Assembly: GCF_003096695.1 (NCBI RefSeq)
Contig: NZ_QEKY01000016.1
Span: 1 to 51,620 of the forward strand
DNA: 51,620 nucleotides
Direction: 5' to 3'
Origin: Porphyromonas loveana
GTDB taxonomy: Bacteria > Bacteroidota > Bacteroidia > Bacteroidales > Porphyromonadaceae
How positions within the stretch are numbered: the first letter of the stretch is position 1; every line of letters starts with the position of its first letter. The notes beneath the pieces are model-generated. The model ran no database searches and had not been told where the DNA came from. It worked only from the letters and a program-made list of their open reading frames with translations. Position numbers and translations under genes: made by a program. Below, piece after piece: positions 1 to 7,484 of the stretch.

Positions 1-23
1 GCCGCCGTTTTTTTAGAAGAGAG

Positions 24-252
24 AGAGGGAGTATTCGTCGAAAGATAGACGGATGCTCCCTCTTCGCTTTCGCGGAGGGGAGAGAGAGGGATGAATGACT
101 GACAAGATAGACGTGGGCAATAAACTAGAACGGGCTGCATCAGGGAGAAGATTCTTTGCAAATGCAGCTCGTTCTCTGTTGAAGAGAACTATCCAGTATA
201 TATGCCAAGAGAGCGGTAGTATTCGGCGGAAGGGCGGATGCTACCGTTTGGC
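24..252 (+). ncRNA. Candidate structured RNA: three tandem long hairpins
   Basis: Three stems follow one another. Bases 24-39 pair with 48-63 over 16 bp with two G-U pairs. Bases 127-140 pair with 162-175 over 14 bp with one G-U. Bases 215-225 pair with 235-245 over 11 bp, extendable at the base by 204-208 with 248-252. Stems one and three share the left-arm pattern GGnAGTATTCG and the right-arm pattern CGGATGCTnCC. The variable position is a G-C pair in the first and a T-A pair in the third, a compensatory change that favours RNA structure over chance. No promoter or terminator that would delimit the transcript was found. Family and function are not recognised; the strand is also unproven, since hairpins fold on both. 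Confidence 0.35.
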
Positions 253-494
253 TTTAGAAGGATGTGGAGAGAGAAGATGAGTGCACAAGTCAGACGTCAT
301 GTGTTCAAGACAGGAAGAAAGATTCGAAAGAGCCATGTCAATAATGCAGAGACGCGTGGCAAAGCCTTCCTTGGCGAAAGCCAGTTGCAGTCCATTCATT
401 GTTTCTCGTGATAAAGGAAAGGAATCGCAGCTTGGAGCAGTTTTTTTCTGCTGCGATAAACGATGAGACTGCGGCGTCGGATGCCGTTACAAAG

Positions 495-569
495 TCGCGC
501 CAAAAGAAAAAGAAAATTGCGCATAATTTTTGTAGAAATGGCACCAAAACGGATTGGAAATGGCGCGAG
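495..569. repeat. Dispersed GCGCC repeat, copy 1 (75 nt)
   Basis: The copy runs TCGCGCCAAAA, then GCGCATAATTTTT, then GAAATGGCACCAAAA, then GAAATGGCGCGAG. It has the same length and module order as 29439-29513. A longer variant lies at 50176-50272. All three are intergenic. Confidence 0.7.
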
Positions 570-699
570 ATATCATGCAATCTTGAGGCGTAATTTTGCA
601 GAAATCTTACCTGATTTGAGAAGAGAATACCTCTGATCACGTGCCATCAAACCTTCTGAAGAGCATTTTCCACAAGGAAATGCTAAACGGAATTTGCCG

Positions 700-730
700 T
701 TGACTATGGGCTTTTTATTCGTAACTTTGT
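700..730 (+). promoter_or_regulatory. Promoter of ftsE-lysC-lysA-menA
   Basis: The -7 box TAACTTTGT (722-730) matches the Bacteroidetes consensus TAnnTTTG exactly. A TTG at 700-702 lies 19 nt upstream, where the -33 element belongs. The ftsE start codon follows 34 nt after the box. Confidence 0.65.
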
Positions 731-764
731 AGGAAAATTACGCCAATAAACGAACGATAATAGT

Positions 765-1493
765 ATGACCGAAAAAGCTCTTGTTGTAGAAATGAGAGAC
801 GTAACGCTTTGCCAAGAGGAAAATGTCATTTTCCAAAATTTGAATTTGACTCTTTCTGCAGGTGATTTTGTCTATCTGATTGGCTCCGTAGGCTCAGGTA
901 AAAGTACCTTGTTGAAGGCTTTGTATGCCGAAGTGCCTATAGCGGCAGGAGCAGCTCGTGTCATTGATTATGATCTGGCGAAACTGAAGAGGAAGCAATT
1001 GCCCTACCTGCGAAGGAATTTGGGTATCGTTTTTCAGGATTTTCAGCTTCTCAATGATCGGACTGTGGCTGAGAATTTGGATTTCGTTTTGAGAGCCACG
1101 GACTGGAAAAACCGTGCAGATCGCGAACAGCGTATCGAAGAAGTTCTCACGCGGGTTGGGATGTCTCGTAAGGCATATAAGCGACCGCACGAACTCTCGG
1201 GAGGAGAGCAGCAGCGAGTGGGCATCGCTCGCGCATTGCTTGGCAAGCCTGCTCTTATTCTTGCAGACGAGCCTACGGCCAATCTTGACTCGGAGACTGG
1301 GCTGCAGATCGCCTGTTTGCTTTATGAGATCAGTCAACAAGGAACAGCCGTCTTGCTGAGTACGCACAATAGTCGCCTGCTATCCGATCTTCCGGCACGA
1401 ACGATTGCCGTTCGCAAGAATGGTGATGCATCCACATTGATAGAATTACACGCTGATGTTTCCGCATCAGGGCACCATATTGTAATTGATTAG
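765..1493 (+). CDS. ftsE: FtsE-type ABC transporter ATPase
   Basis: This is the cytoplasmic ATPase of an FtsEX-type ABC complex, which in other bacteria couples divisome assembly to peptidoglycan hydrolase activation. Seen in the 242 residues: Walker [10 protein letters not shown] (40-48), Q-loop Q91 in VFQDFQLL, the ABC signature LSGGEQQ (144-150), Walker B LILADEP with the D-loop ANLD after it (about 164-174), and H201. The [10 protein letters not shown] stretch and short overall length are typical of FtsE and the related LolD family, so LolD is the main alternative. The neighbours are biosynthetic: lysC begins 17 nt downstream. No ftsX is adjacent, so the permease partner would have to be encoded elsewhere. 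It is the first gene after the promoter at 700-730. Confidence 0.82.
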   Translation: MTEKALVVEMRDVTLCQEENVIFQNLNLTLSAGDFVYLIGSVGSGKSTLLKALYAEVPIAAGAARVIDYDLAKLKRKQLPYLRRNLGIVFQDFQLLNDRTVAENLDFVLRATDWKNRADREQRIEEVLTRVGMSRKAYKRPHELSGGEQQRVGIARALLGKPALILADEPTANLDSETGLQIACLLYEISQQGTAVLLSTHNSRLLSDLPARTIAVRKNGDASTLIELHADVSASGHHIVID

Positions 1494-1510
1494 CACGATA
1501 GAATCAGGAA

Positions 1511-2851
1511 TTGAAAGTTCTCAAGTTTGGGGGTACGTCTGTCGGTGATGCCGAGCGTATCCAGAGTGTTGCCCAACTGATCACATCGGAGAAGGGCAGA
1601 AAGATAGTAGTCCTATCGGCTATGGCCGGAACGACGAACTCGCTTGTTGAAATCGCTTCGCATCTTGTCAAAAGAAATACCGCAGAAGCCAAAGACGTCG
1701 TACAGGCCTTGCGGATGAAGTACCGTCGGGAAATCGGTGCGCTCTACAAGCAAATCGAAAGTCTAAATGCGGCAACGACCGAAATCAATACGATACTTGA
1801 CACCCTCGAACATATGTGTGACGTAGAGGGATTTACACTCTTCGAAGAGAAACGTGTGCTGATCCTCGGAGAGCTGATGAGTACGGCCATGATGCAGGCC
1901 TACTTGCGTGAGATCGGATTTGAGGCTGTGATGCTGCCGGCCTTGGAGTATATGCGAACGGATAAGCATGCAGAGCCTGATAAGGTATATATCCGCGAGC
2001 ATCTCTTACCTATGCTGGACGCTCATCCCGATGCGAACCAACTCTTCTTGACCGAAGGCTACATCTGTCGCAATGCCTTTGGGGAAATTGATAATCTCCA
2101 GCGTGGCGGAAGCGACTATACAGCCTCCCTGATCGGGGCTGCTGTCGGAGCTGATGAGATTCAGATCTGGACCGATATTGACGGGATGCACAATAATGAC
2201 CCGCGCGTCGTGGATGTGACTGCACCTGTGCGCCGCCTCCATTTTGAGGAGGCCGCAGAGTTAGCTCACTTCGGCGCTAAGATCTTGCACCCTACCTGCA
2301 TCAAACCGGCCAAGGAGAAGAACATCCCCGTGCGTTTGCTTAATACGATGGACCCTGATGCCCCGGGTACGCTCATCTCTCTGGACACGGAGAAGGATTG
2401 CATCAAGGCCGTTGCCGCGAAGGATGGCATCACAGCTATCAAGGTGAAGAGTAGCAATAAACTCCTCTCCTGGCACTTCATGCGCAAGCTGTTTGAGATA
2501 TTCGAGTTTCATCAAGAGCCTGTCGATATGGTTGCTACGAGTGAAGTGGGCGTTTCACTCACCATCGACAATGATAAGAATCTGCCCGATATTGTTCGAG
2601 CACTATCCGATATTGGCGACGTTACGGTTGATCGTGACATGGTGATCATCTGTATTGTCGGTGACATGGAGTGGGACAATGTAGGCTTTGAGGCTCGAAT
2701 TATCAATGCGCTCAAGGGTGTTCCCATTCGGATGATTTCCTACGGCGGCAGCAACTACAATGTCTCTGTACTAGTCCGTGCCGAGGACAAGAAAAAGGCT
2801 CTGACTGTCCTAAGCGACAAGCTGTTCAATTCGAATGTGGGGACGGCATAA
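1511..2851 (+). CDS. lysC: Aspartate kinase
   Basis: The enzyme phosphorylates aspartate to aspartyl-4-phosphate, the first step towards diaminopimelate/lysine, threonine and methionine. The N-terminus carries the KFGGTSV signature at residues 4-10. A SDYTASLIGAA stretch (about 198-208) marks the kinase core, and the last ~145 residues look like the paired ACT domains of a feedback-regulated enzyme. At 446 residues it is a monofunctional kinase without a homoserine dehydrogenase domain. The start is TTG at 1511, chosen because KFGGTSV must lie at the extreme N-terminus and no ATG or GTG is available there. The gene is 17 nt after ftsE and 27 nt before lysA, so co-transcription is likely. Confidence 0.95.
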   Translation: MKVLKFGGTSVGDAERIQSVAQLITSEKGRKIVVLSAMAGTTNSLVEIASHLVKRNTAEAKDVVQALRMKYRREIGALYKQIESLNAATTEINTILDTLEHMCDVEGFTLFEEKRVLILGELMSTAMMQAYLREIGFEAVMLPALEYMRTDKHAEPDKVYIREHLLPMLDAHPDANQLFLTEGYICRNAFGEIDNLQRGGSDYTASLIGAAVGADEIQIWTDIDGMHNNDPRVVDVTAPVRRLHFEEAAELAHFGAKILHPTCIKPAKEKNIPVRLLNTMDPDAPGTLISLDTEKDCIKAVAAKDGITAIKVKSSNKLLSWHFMRKLFEIFEFHQEPVDMVATSEVGVSLTIDNDKNLPDIVRALSDIGDVTVDRDMVIICIVGDMEWDNVGFEARIINALKGVPIRMISYGGSNYNVSVLVRAEDKKKALTVLSDKLFNSNVGTA

Positions 2852-2878
2852 GCGCCGTCTCGCTTCGCCTCATTTCCG

Positions 2879-4024
2879 ATGAAAACTCCTTTCTATTACT
2901 ACGATATGGCACTCTTGGACAGCACGCTTGCTGTCCTCACTGAGCATGCCAAGCAGAACGACGTCGCAGTACATTATGCCCTCAAGGCCAACAACCATCC
3001 GCGCATCTTGCAGAAGATAGCGGCTCGTGGAATGGGGGCGGATTGTGTGAGCGGCGGAGAGATTGCAGCCGCTCTTGCTGCGGGGGTTGCTCCTGCATCT
3101 ATCTTTTTTGCCGGAGTGGGCAAGCGCGATGAGGAGATATTGCTCGCCCTGCAGTCCGGGATAGGTGCTTTCGTCGTGGAGAGTGCTGCCGAACTATTCA
3201 ATATCGAGCAATTGGCTCGGGCGAACGGCTGCATTGCTCCTGTTCTGCTCCGCCTCAATCCGGAGGTCGATGCTCACACCCACAGCCACATCACCACGGG
3301 ACTTGCCGAGAACAAATTCGGTCTTGCTCCCGATGATGCTCTTGCATTGATGCCTCACCTGATACAGTCCGATGCTCTCTCATGGCGCGGATTGCACTTC
3401 CATATCGGGTCGCAGATACGCGAAGCCGCAGTCTTCGAAGCTCTCTGCCATAAGGTCAATCACCTCCTTTCGCTTTTCCGTACTATCGGTTATTCTCCCG
3501 AAATTGTGGACTTGGGAGGAGGCCTTGGTATCAATTATGCAGAGCCTCAGAGCGAATCGATTCCGAACTTTGCTGCCTATATCCAGCGTTTTCGGATGCT
3601 GATCGAAGCCAATGGAGCCCGTTTGCACATTGAGCCCGGGCGATCGGTCGTCGCACAGTGTGGCAGTCTCATCACGCAAGTCTTGTATATCAAGGAGGGA
3701 AAGACCAAAACCTTTGCTATCGTCGATGCAAGCATGACCGATCTGGTGCGCCCTGCTTTGTACGAAGCCCATCATCAGATTCAGCTCGTCCGACCCGATA
3801 ATTGGACAATCCCGGCCTCTCCTGTTCCAATCGCCATGCGTCCATACGACATCGTCGGCCCCGTGTGCGAATCCAGTGACGTCTTCGAACGCGATCTGCT
3901 TATGCCGGAGTTGAAGCGTGGCGACTATCTTGCTATCCGTTCGGCAGGTGCCTACGGAGCCGTTATGGCGTCATCCTATAATATGCGCCCCTTGGCTGAG
4001 AGTCTTTTCTCCGATGAACGCTAA
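2879..4024 (+). CDS. lysA: Diaminopimelate decarboxylase
   Basis: This PLP enzyme decarboxylates meso-diaminopimelate to L-lysine. It is a fold-type III (alanine-racemase-like barrel) protein of 381 residues. The PLP-binding lysine is K36 in HYALKANNHPR. Further motifs are HFHIGSQI (about 172), the glycine-rich VDLGGGLGINY phosphate-binding loop, EPGRS, and CESSDVF near the C-terminus, which supplies the catalytic cysteine of the dimer partner. It is somewhat shorter than the roughly 415-residue proteobacterial enzymes. Carboxynorspermidine decarboxylase is a relative, but placement directly after aspartate kinase favours LysA. Its last 11 nt overlap the start of menA. Confidence 0.93.
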   Translation: MKTPFYYYDMALLDSTLAVLTEHAKQNDVAVHYALKANNHPRILQKIAARGMGADCVSGGEIAAALAAGVAPASIFFAGVGKRDEEILLALQSGIGAFVVESAAELFNIEQLARANGCIAPVLLRLNPEVDAHTHSHITTGLAENKFGLAPDDALALMPHLIQSDALSWRGLHFHIGSQIREAAVFEALCHKVNHLLSLFRTIGYSPEIVDLGGGLGINYAEPQSESIPNFAAYIQRFRMLIEANGARLHIEPGRSVVAQCGSLITQVLYIKEGKTKTFAIVDASMTDLVRPALYEAHHQIQLVRPDNWTIPASPVPIAMRPYDIVGPVCESSDVFERDLLMPELKRGDYLAIRSAGAYGAVMASSYNMRPLAESLFSDER

Positions 4025-4898
4025 GTCCTCTCCGTCGGCTTCTCGGGCATGGCTTGCGCTCCTGCGTCCGCACACGTTGCCTGCATCGATCAGTCCCGTA
4101 GCTGTAGCCCTAGCCTATGCCCTCACAGATGGCACCTTTCGCCCCTTGCAAGCGATACTCGCCTTGGTCGTAGCCGTCACGGCGCAGACCGTCAGCAATG
4201 TGGCCAATGACTGGTTCGACTACAAAAAAGGAGCGGATACGGACGCTCGCGTAGGCTTCGAGCGTGGCATTTCCAAGGGATGGTTGAGTGAGAGACAGGT
4301 GCTCGGTGCACTGTTCTTCTTTATTATTCTCCTTGCTCTCAGTGGATTTGCGCTCTGTGCGGTGAGTAGTTGGTGGATGCTTGGGGTGGGCATTGTTGTT
4401 GCCATAGGCGCTTTGGCCTATAGTGCGGGCCCATACCCGCTAGCTTATCACGGCTTGGGTGAGGTGGCTGTCTTTGTTTTTTACGGCTTGGTACCCGTCC
4501 TCTTCACCTATTATGTTCAAGCGGGACACTTTCCCATGGAGCTTTGGCACTTGGGTGCCTCCATGGGCTTTGCAGGGGTAAACATCCTGGTCGTCAATAA
4601 CTACCGCGACTATGCCGAGGATCGGCGCAGTGGCAAACGTACTATACTCGTGATCAAAGGACGAGACCTCGGCCCTCGTCTCTATTTGGCCTGTGGGCTG
4701 CTCTCCATCATGGTGCTCTATCCTTTCTATTCTGCTCCGGGCTTCCTGTTCTTGCTCTTGTACCTGGCATTCTTTATGGCTAATTATCGTCGTCTCAGTA
4801 CTCAAGATGGCGCCGCCCTTAACCCTCTTCTTGCTCGTACTGCGCGAGCTCTTTTCCTATTGGCTGCCGTCACGATAGCCATGCTTTACCTCTCTTGA
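4014..4898 (+). CDS. menA: 1,4-dihydroxy-2-naphthoate polyprenyltransferase
   Basis: This integral membrane UbiA-family enzyme attaches the polyprenyl chain to 1,4-dihydroxy-2-naphthoate to give demethylmenaquinone. The 294 residues are mostly hydrophobic, with about eight to nine membrane helices. The first Mg-diphosphate motif is NDWFDYKKGAD (65-75); the second acidic loop is RDYAEDRRSGKRT (about 199-211). The start at 4014 is chosen because it gives the usual MenA N-terminus (RPHTLPASISPV), whereas an upstream in-frame ATG at 3918 would overlap lysA by over 100 nt. The overlap with the lysA stop suggests translational coupling. No terminator is evident after it. Confidence 0.93.
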   Translation: MNAKSSPSASRAWLALLRPHTLPASISPVAVALAYALTDGTFRPLQAILALVVAVTAQTVSNVANDWFDYKKGADTDARVGFERGISKGWLSERQVLGALFFFIILLALSGFALCAVSSWWMLGVGIVVAIGALAYSAGPYPLAYHGLGEVAVFVFYGLVPVLFTYYVQAGHFPMELWHLGASMGFAGVNILVVNNYRDYAEDRRSGKRTILVIKGRDLGPRLYLACGLLSIMVLYPFYSAPGFLFLLLYLAFFMANYRRLSTQDGAALNPLLARTARALFLLAAVTIAMLYLS

Positions 4899-4906
4899 AA
4901 TAGATC

Positions 4907-4953
4907 TACGTAAAAATCGTAGAAAGCGCTTGCGTATTTACGAAAAGTTCGTA
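4907..4953 (+). promoter_or_regulatory. Two BlaI-type operator candidates overlapping a promoter
   Basis: Two 15-bp sites share the form TACG-N7-CGTA: TACGTAAAAATCGTA at 4907-4921 and TACGAAAAGTTCGTA at 4939-4953. Their centres are 32 bp apart, about three helical turns, so they lie on one DNA face. The second has a perfect 6-bp inverted repeat (TACGAA/TTCGTA) and overlaps the -7 box TATGTTTGC (4952-4960). A TTG at 4930-4932 is 19 nt upstream of that box. The BlaI/MecI/CopY gene begins at 4993, so these are probable autoregulatory operators. Known family operators have a TACA/TGTA core, which these resemble. Confidence 0.6.
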
Positions 4954-4992
4954 TGTTTGCAGTGTGTCAATACATTAGCAAAGAAAACGAAC

Positions 4993-5379
4993 ATGCAGAA
5001 CGATATCGAAAGACTGACTGCCATCGAAGAAGATACGATGAACGTCATCTGGCAATTGGGCACTTGTAGCATCCGCCAAGTACTGGCAGAAGTGCCCGAA
5101 CCCAAGCCCCCGTACACGACGCTGGCTTCGGTATTCAAGAATCTGGAGCGCAAGCACTACATCAAGCCCTATCGCGACGGCAAGACTTACGTTTACCGCA
5201 TCGGTATCACCAAAGAGGAGTATGCCGCTCGCACTGTACACCGCATGGTGGACAATTACTTCACCGGCAGCTACAAACATCTGGTGCAGTTCTTTGCCGC
5301 CGGTAGCGATATTTCGACGAAGGACCTTCAGGAGATCATCCGCATGATCGAGCAAGGCGAAACACCTTCCCAAGACTAA
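4993..5379 (+). CDS. BlaI/MecI/CopY-family transcriptional repressor
   Basis: A winged-helix repressor that binds as a dimer and is inactivated in known systems by proteolysis triggered through an M56 sensor. The 128 residues match the family length. The N-terminal two thirds carry the DNA-binding domain with the hallmark EEDTMNVIW (about 12-20) and PPYTTLASVFKNLERK (about 39-54), where the recognition helix lies; the C-terminal helices are for dimerisation. The start at 4993 is preferred to an upstream in-frame start at 4930 because the upstream one falls inside the promoter. The M56/TonB gene follows 22 nt later, the classic repressor-sensor pairing. The signal is unknown; nothing here shows a beta-lactamase. 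Confidence 0.9.
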   Translation: MQNDIERLTAIEEDTMNVIWQLGTCSIRQVLAEVPEPKPPYTTLASVFKNLERKHYIKPYRDGKTYVYRIGITKEEYAARTVHRMVDNYFTGSYKHLVQFFAAGSDISTKDLQEIIRMIEQGETPSQD

Positions 5380-5401
5380 TCCATACTAAAACCTCGCAGC
5401 T

Positions 5402-6766
5402 ATGTCATACGCCCTTGTCCCCTATCTGCTGCTCGTATCCGTAGGAGTGGCATTGTTCTGGTCGTTTGAGCGACTCATACTGCACGCCAATACGATCAGC
5501 TCGCTCCGTCGTGCCTATTATCTGACGGCACTTGTATCCGTTTGGATGCTGCCGATCATAGGGCTTTTGCTGCCGTCGATTGAGGTGCTGTCCGCCCCGT
5601 CCGCGCAGATGGAAGAGGTCGTATTGCGCACGATCGGCGTCACAGTTGTCGGAGAGGGTGGAGCAGACCTTCGGCAGGATACTGTGCCTTGGGTAGAAAT
5701 CGTAGCTCGCTATTCCCTCTTGGTATGGTTGGCGGGCGTGCTGCTCCTGTCGGTACGTCTGGGGGTGCGCTTATGTGCCTTGAGAAAGCTCCTCGGGAGT
5801 ATGCGACGAGTGGAGGTCGATGCCGGAGTCGTCTATGTGTCGTCCCGCATCCATGCCCCGTTCAGCTTTTGGGGACGTATCTATGTTCCCGCGCTTTTGA
5901 CGGAGCATCCGTCCTTTCGCAACGTGTTCATTCATGAGAGAGAGCACGTCAGACAGAAGCACCATTGGGATGTCCTTCTGGCAGAATTGTCCTCTATTCT
6001 GCTTTGGTTCAATCCCTTTGTGTGGCTGATACGTGCCGATCTGAGGCGCAATCTGGAGTATCTGGCTGACCGTGCCGTACTGCGCAGCGGCAGCAACAGC
6101 CGCGACTATCAATACGAATTGTTAGGGATGACGATGAGTGCCACGGCCGGGCCTCTGAGCTGTTCCTACAATATAAATGACTTAAAAGAAAGAATCAAAA
6201 TGATGAACAAATCGAAATCGAAACGTGCGGCCGGAGCAAGCTATCTTGTCGCACTACCATTGGCTGCTCTTATGCTGATGGGAGGTAACATGGTGTGGGC
6301 TAATGACGATGTCGCCGTCGTGACGAGTGAGAAGTCCGAGACGAGCGTAGCGCCCGCGGAGATGCTCCGAGACGAACCTGCAGAAGCGTTGGTATCTCAG
6401 CCTCAGCAGCCTTCGAAGCCTGTGCGCGAAGTAAAGGAATTTACCGAGGGCATACTTCCTTCTTTCCCTGGAGGGAACGAGGCGCTGATGAAGTTCCTAT
6501 GTGAAAATCTCGTCTATCCGAAGGAAGCTCAGGACAAGGGCATATCGGGCAGAGTCATCGTAACATTCGTTGTAGAGGAGGATGGAAGCCTGAGTGATGT
6601 GCAGGTAGCCAAGAGCGCATCGCCCATATTGGCCGCAGAGGCAGTGCGCGTCGTTAGGTCGATGCCCAAGTGGATACCTGCTGAAGATAAGGGTAAGAAG
6701 ATAGCGGTGCGGGCAAGTCTACCGGTTTCTTTCAAGCTACAATCCAAGACTGCTAAGAAGAAGTAA
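5402..6766 (+). CDS. BlaR1-like M56 membrane metallopeptidase fused to a TonB C-terminal domain
   Basis: Probably senses an envelope signal and releases the adjacent BlaI-type repressor. The first ~260 residues are a BlaR1/MecR1-type M56 domain with hydrophobic segments at about 1-20, 38-60, 104-124 and 198-210. The zinc site is HEREH (178-182), with a further acidic ligand likely at E219 in NLEYLAD. A further hydrophobic segment (about 280-300) is followed by a low-complexity linker and a TonB_C domain (about 350-448), recognised by LPSFPGG, YPKEAQDKGISGRV and the final PVSFKL. In place of the penicillin-binding sensor domain of BlaR1 it therefore carries a TonB-like periplasmic domain. Such fusions are known in Bacteroidetes; the ligand is not. 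A terminator follows at 6794-6843. Confidence 0.88.
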   Translation: MSYALVPYLLLVSVGVALFWSFERLILHANTISSLRRAYYLTALVSVWMLPIIGLLLPSIEVLSAPSAQMEEVVLRTIGVTVVGEGGADLRQDTVPWVEIVARYSLLVWLAGVLLLSVRLGVRLCALRKLLGSMRRVEVDAGVVYVSSRIHAPFSFWGRIYVPALLTEHPSFRNVFIHEREHVRQKHHWDVLLAELSSILLWFNPFVWLIRADLRRNLEYLADRAVLRSGSNSRDYQYELLGMTMSATAGPLSCSYNINDLKERIKMMNKSKSKRAAGASYLVALPLAALMLMGGNMVWANDDVAVVTSEKSETSVAPAEMLRDEPAEALVSQPQQPSKPVREVKEFTEGILPSFPGGNEALMKFLCENLVYPKEAQDKGISGRVIVTFVVEEDGSLSDVQVAKSASPILAAEAVRVVRSMPKWIPAEDKGKKIAVRASLPVSFKLQSKTAKKK

Positions 6767-6793
6767 GGTAACTTCCTGCCGAATCGACACGAA

Positions 6794-6843
6794 GAGGCTG
6801 CGCCCGCATCACATCACAATGCCCGCGCAGCCTCTTTATTTTT
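6794..6843 (+). terminator. Rho-independent terminator after the M56/TonB gene
   Basis: GAGGCTGCGC (6794-6803) pairs perfectly with GCGCAGCCTC (6825-6834), and TTTATTTTT follows. Confidence 0.85.
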
Positions 6844-6890
6844 AGGGGGATGGAGTTGTGTCGATGTAGGTAGGGGAGAGTATTTTATGC

Positions 6891-6898
6891 TATTTTTG
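6891..6898 (+). promoter_or_regulatory. -7 box upstream of the PEGA lipoprotein gene
   Basis: TATTTTTG matches TAnnTTTG. No clear -33 element is seen. It would give a leader of about 125 nt. Confidence 0.4.
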
Positions 6899-7032
6899 TC
6901 GCCTGTAAATCGTAGGAGAGGCAGGATATTATGCCGGTATGATACGATTCTCTGTGTGGAGGGCGCGTGTCTCCTTCGGCCTACACAACTGATTTAATTA
7001 TGGAGACTAACTGATAAAAACCAATATTTCCA

Positions 7033-7422
7033 ATGAAAAAAGCGCTATTATTTCTGGCCGGTGCCGTGCTTTGCGTAGCTGCTGCTACGGGTTGTGCCAC
7101 GCTCTTCGGCAAGCAATCACACCAAGTGGAGATGGCTTCGACACCTTCCGGAGCCGAAGTCTTCGTGGATGGAGAGAGAATGGGGACTACTCCTCTGCAA
7201 CTTTCGCTCAAGGCCAACAAGTCTTACAACGTGGAGTTCCGCGTGCCCGGTAAGAAACCTATCATGCGAATCATCAATAATCGTGTGGCAGTCAAGTGGG
7301 TCGTTCTCGATGTACTTGGTGGCGTTCTGCCGGTAGCGATAGATGCTATCACGGGCAATTGGTATGAATTTGATCAGAATAAGATCAATGTGGAGTTCTC
7401 GATGGAAGAGCCCGCTCAGTAA
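7033..7422 (+). CDS. PEGA-domain lipoprotein
   Basis: A 129-residue protein probably anchored in the outer or inner membrane. The N-terminus is a lipoprotein signal peptide with charged MKK, a hydrophobic core and a lipobox ending at C21 (AATGC). A PEGA domain follows (about 35-75), with the pattern STPSGAEVFVDGERMGTTP, a small beta fold common in surface and cell-wall proteins. The C-terminal part has a hydrophobic stretch (VVLDVLGGVLPVAIDAITG) typical of the short Bacteroidetes PEGA proteins. It has its own promoter candidate and terminator, so it is probably monocistronic. The function is unknown. Confidence 0.8.
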   Translation: MKKALLFLAGAVLCVAAATGCATLFGKQSHQVEMASTPSGAEVFVDGERMGTTPLQLSLKANKSYNVEFRVPGKKPIMRIINNRVAVKWVVLDVLGGVLPVAIDAITGNWYEFDQNKINVEFSMEEPAQ

Positions 7423-7446
7423 GTAAGAGAGTGAAGTATCATAAGG

Positions 7447-7484
7447 AAGGCTGTGTCGCTATCTCTGCGGCACAGCCTTTTTTC
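7447..7484. terminator. Terminator between convergent genes
   Basis: AAGGCTGTG (7447-7455) pairs with CACAGCCTT (7471-7479), followed by a T-run to 7484. It serves the PEGA gene and may also serve the convergent HAD gene, which ends at 7485. Confidence 0.8.

Larger units (their letters stand above)
1..764. other. Gene-poor leader region with hairpins and a dispersed repeat
   Basis: No gene here is convincing. The stretch holds a T-run at 8-14, three long hairpins (24-63, 127-175, 204-252), two short overlapping ORFs (95-280 and 277-411), one copy of a dispersed GCGCC-rich repeat (495-569) and, at its end, the promoter of the ftsE operon (700-730). The T-run directly after a GC-rich start may be the tail of a terminator whose stem lies outside the window. 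Confidence 0.6.

Noticed and set aside
1511-1513. Lysine riboswitch before lysC
   Set aside because: Only 17 nt separate ftsE and lysC, too short, and no such fold was seen upstream of ftsE.
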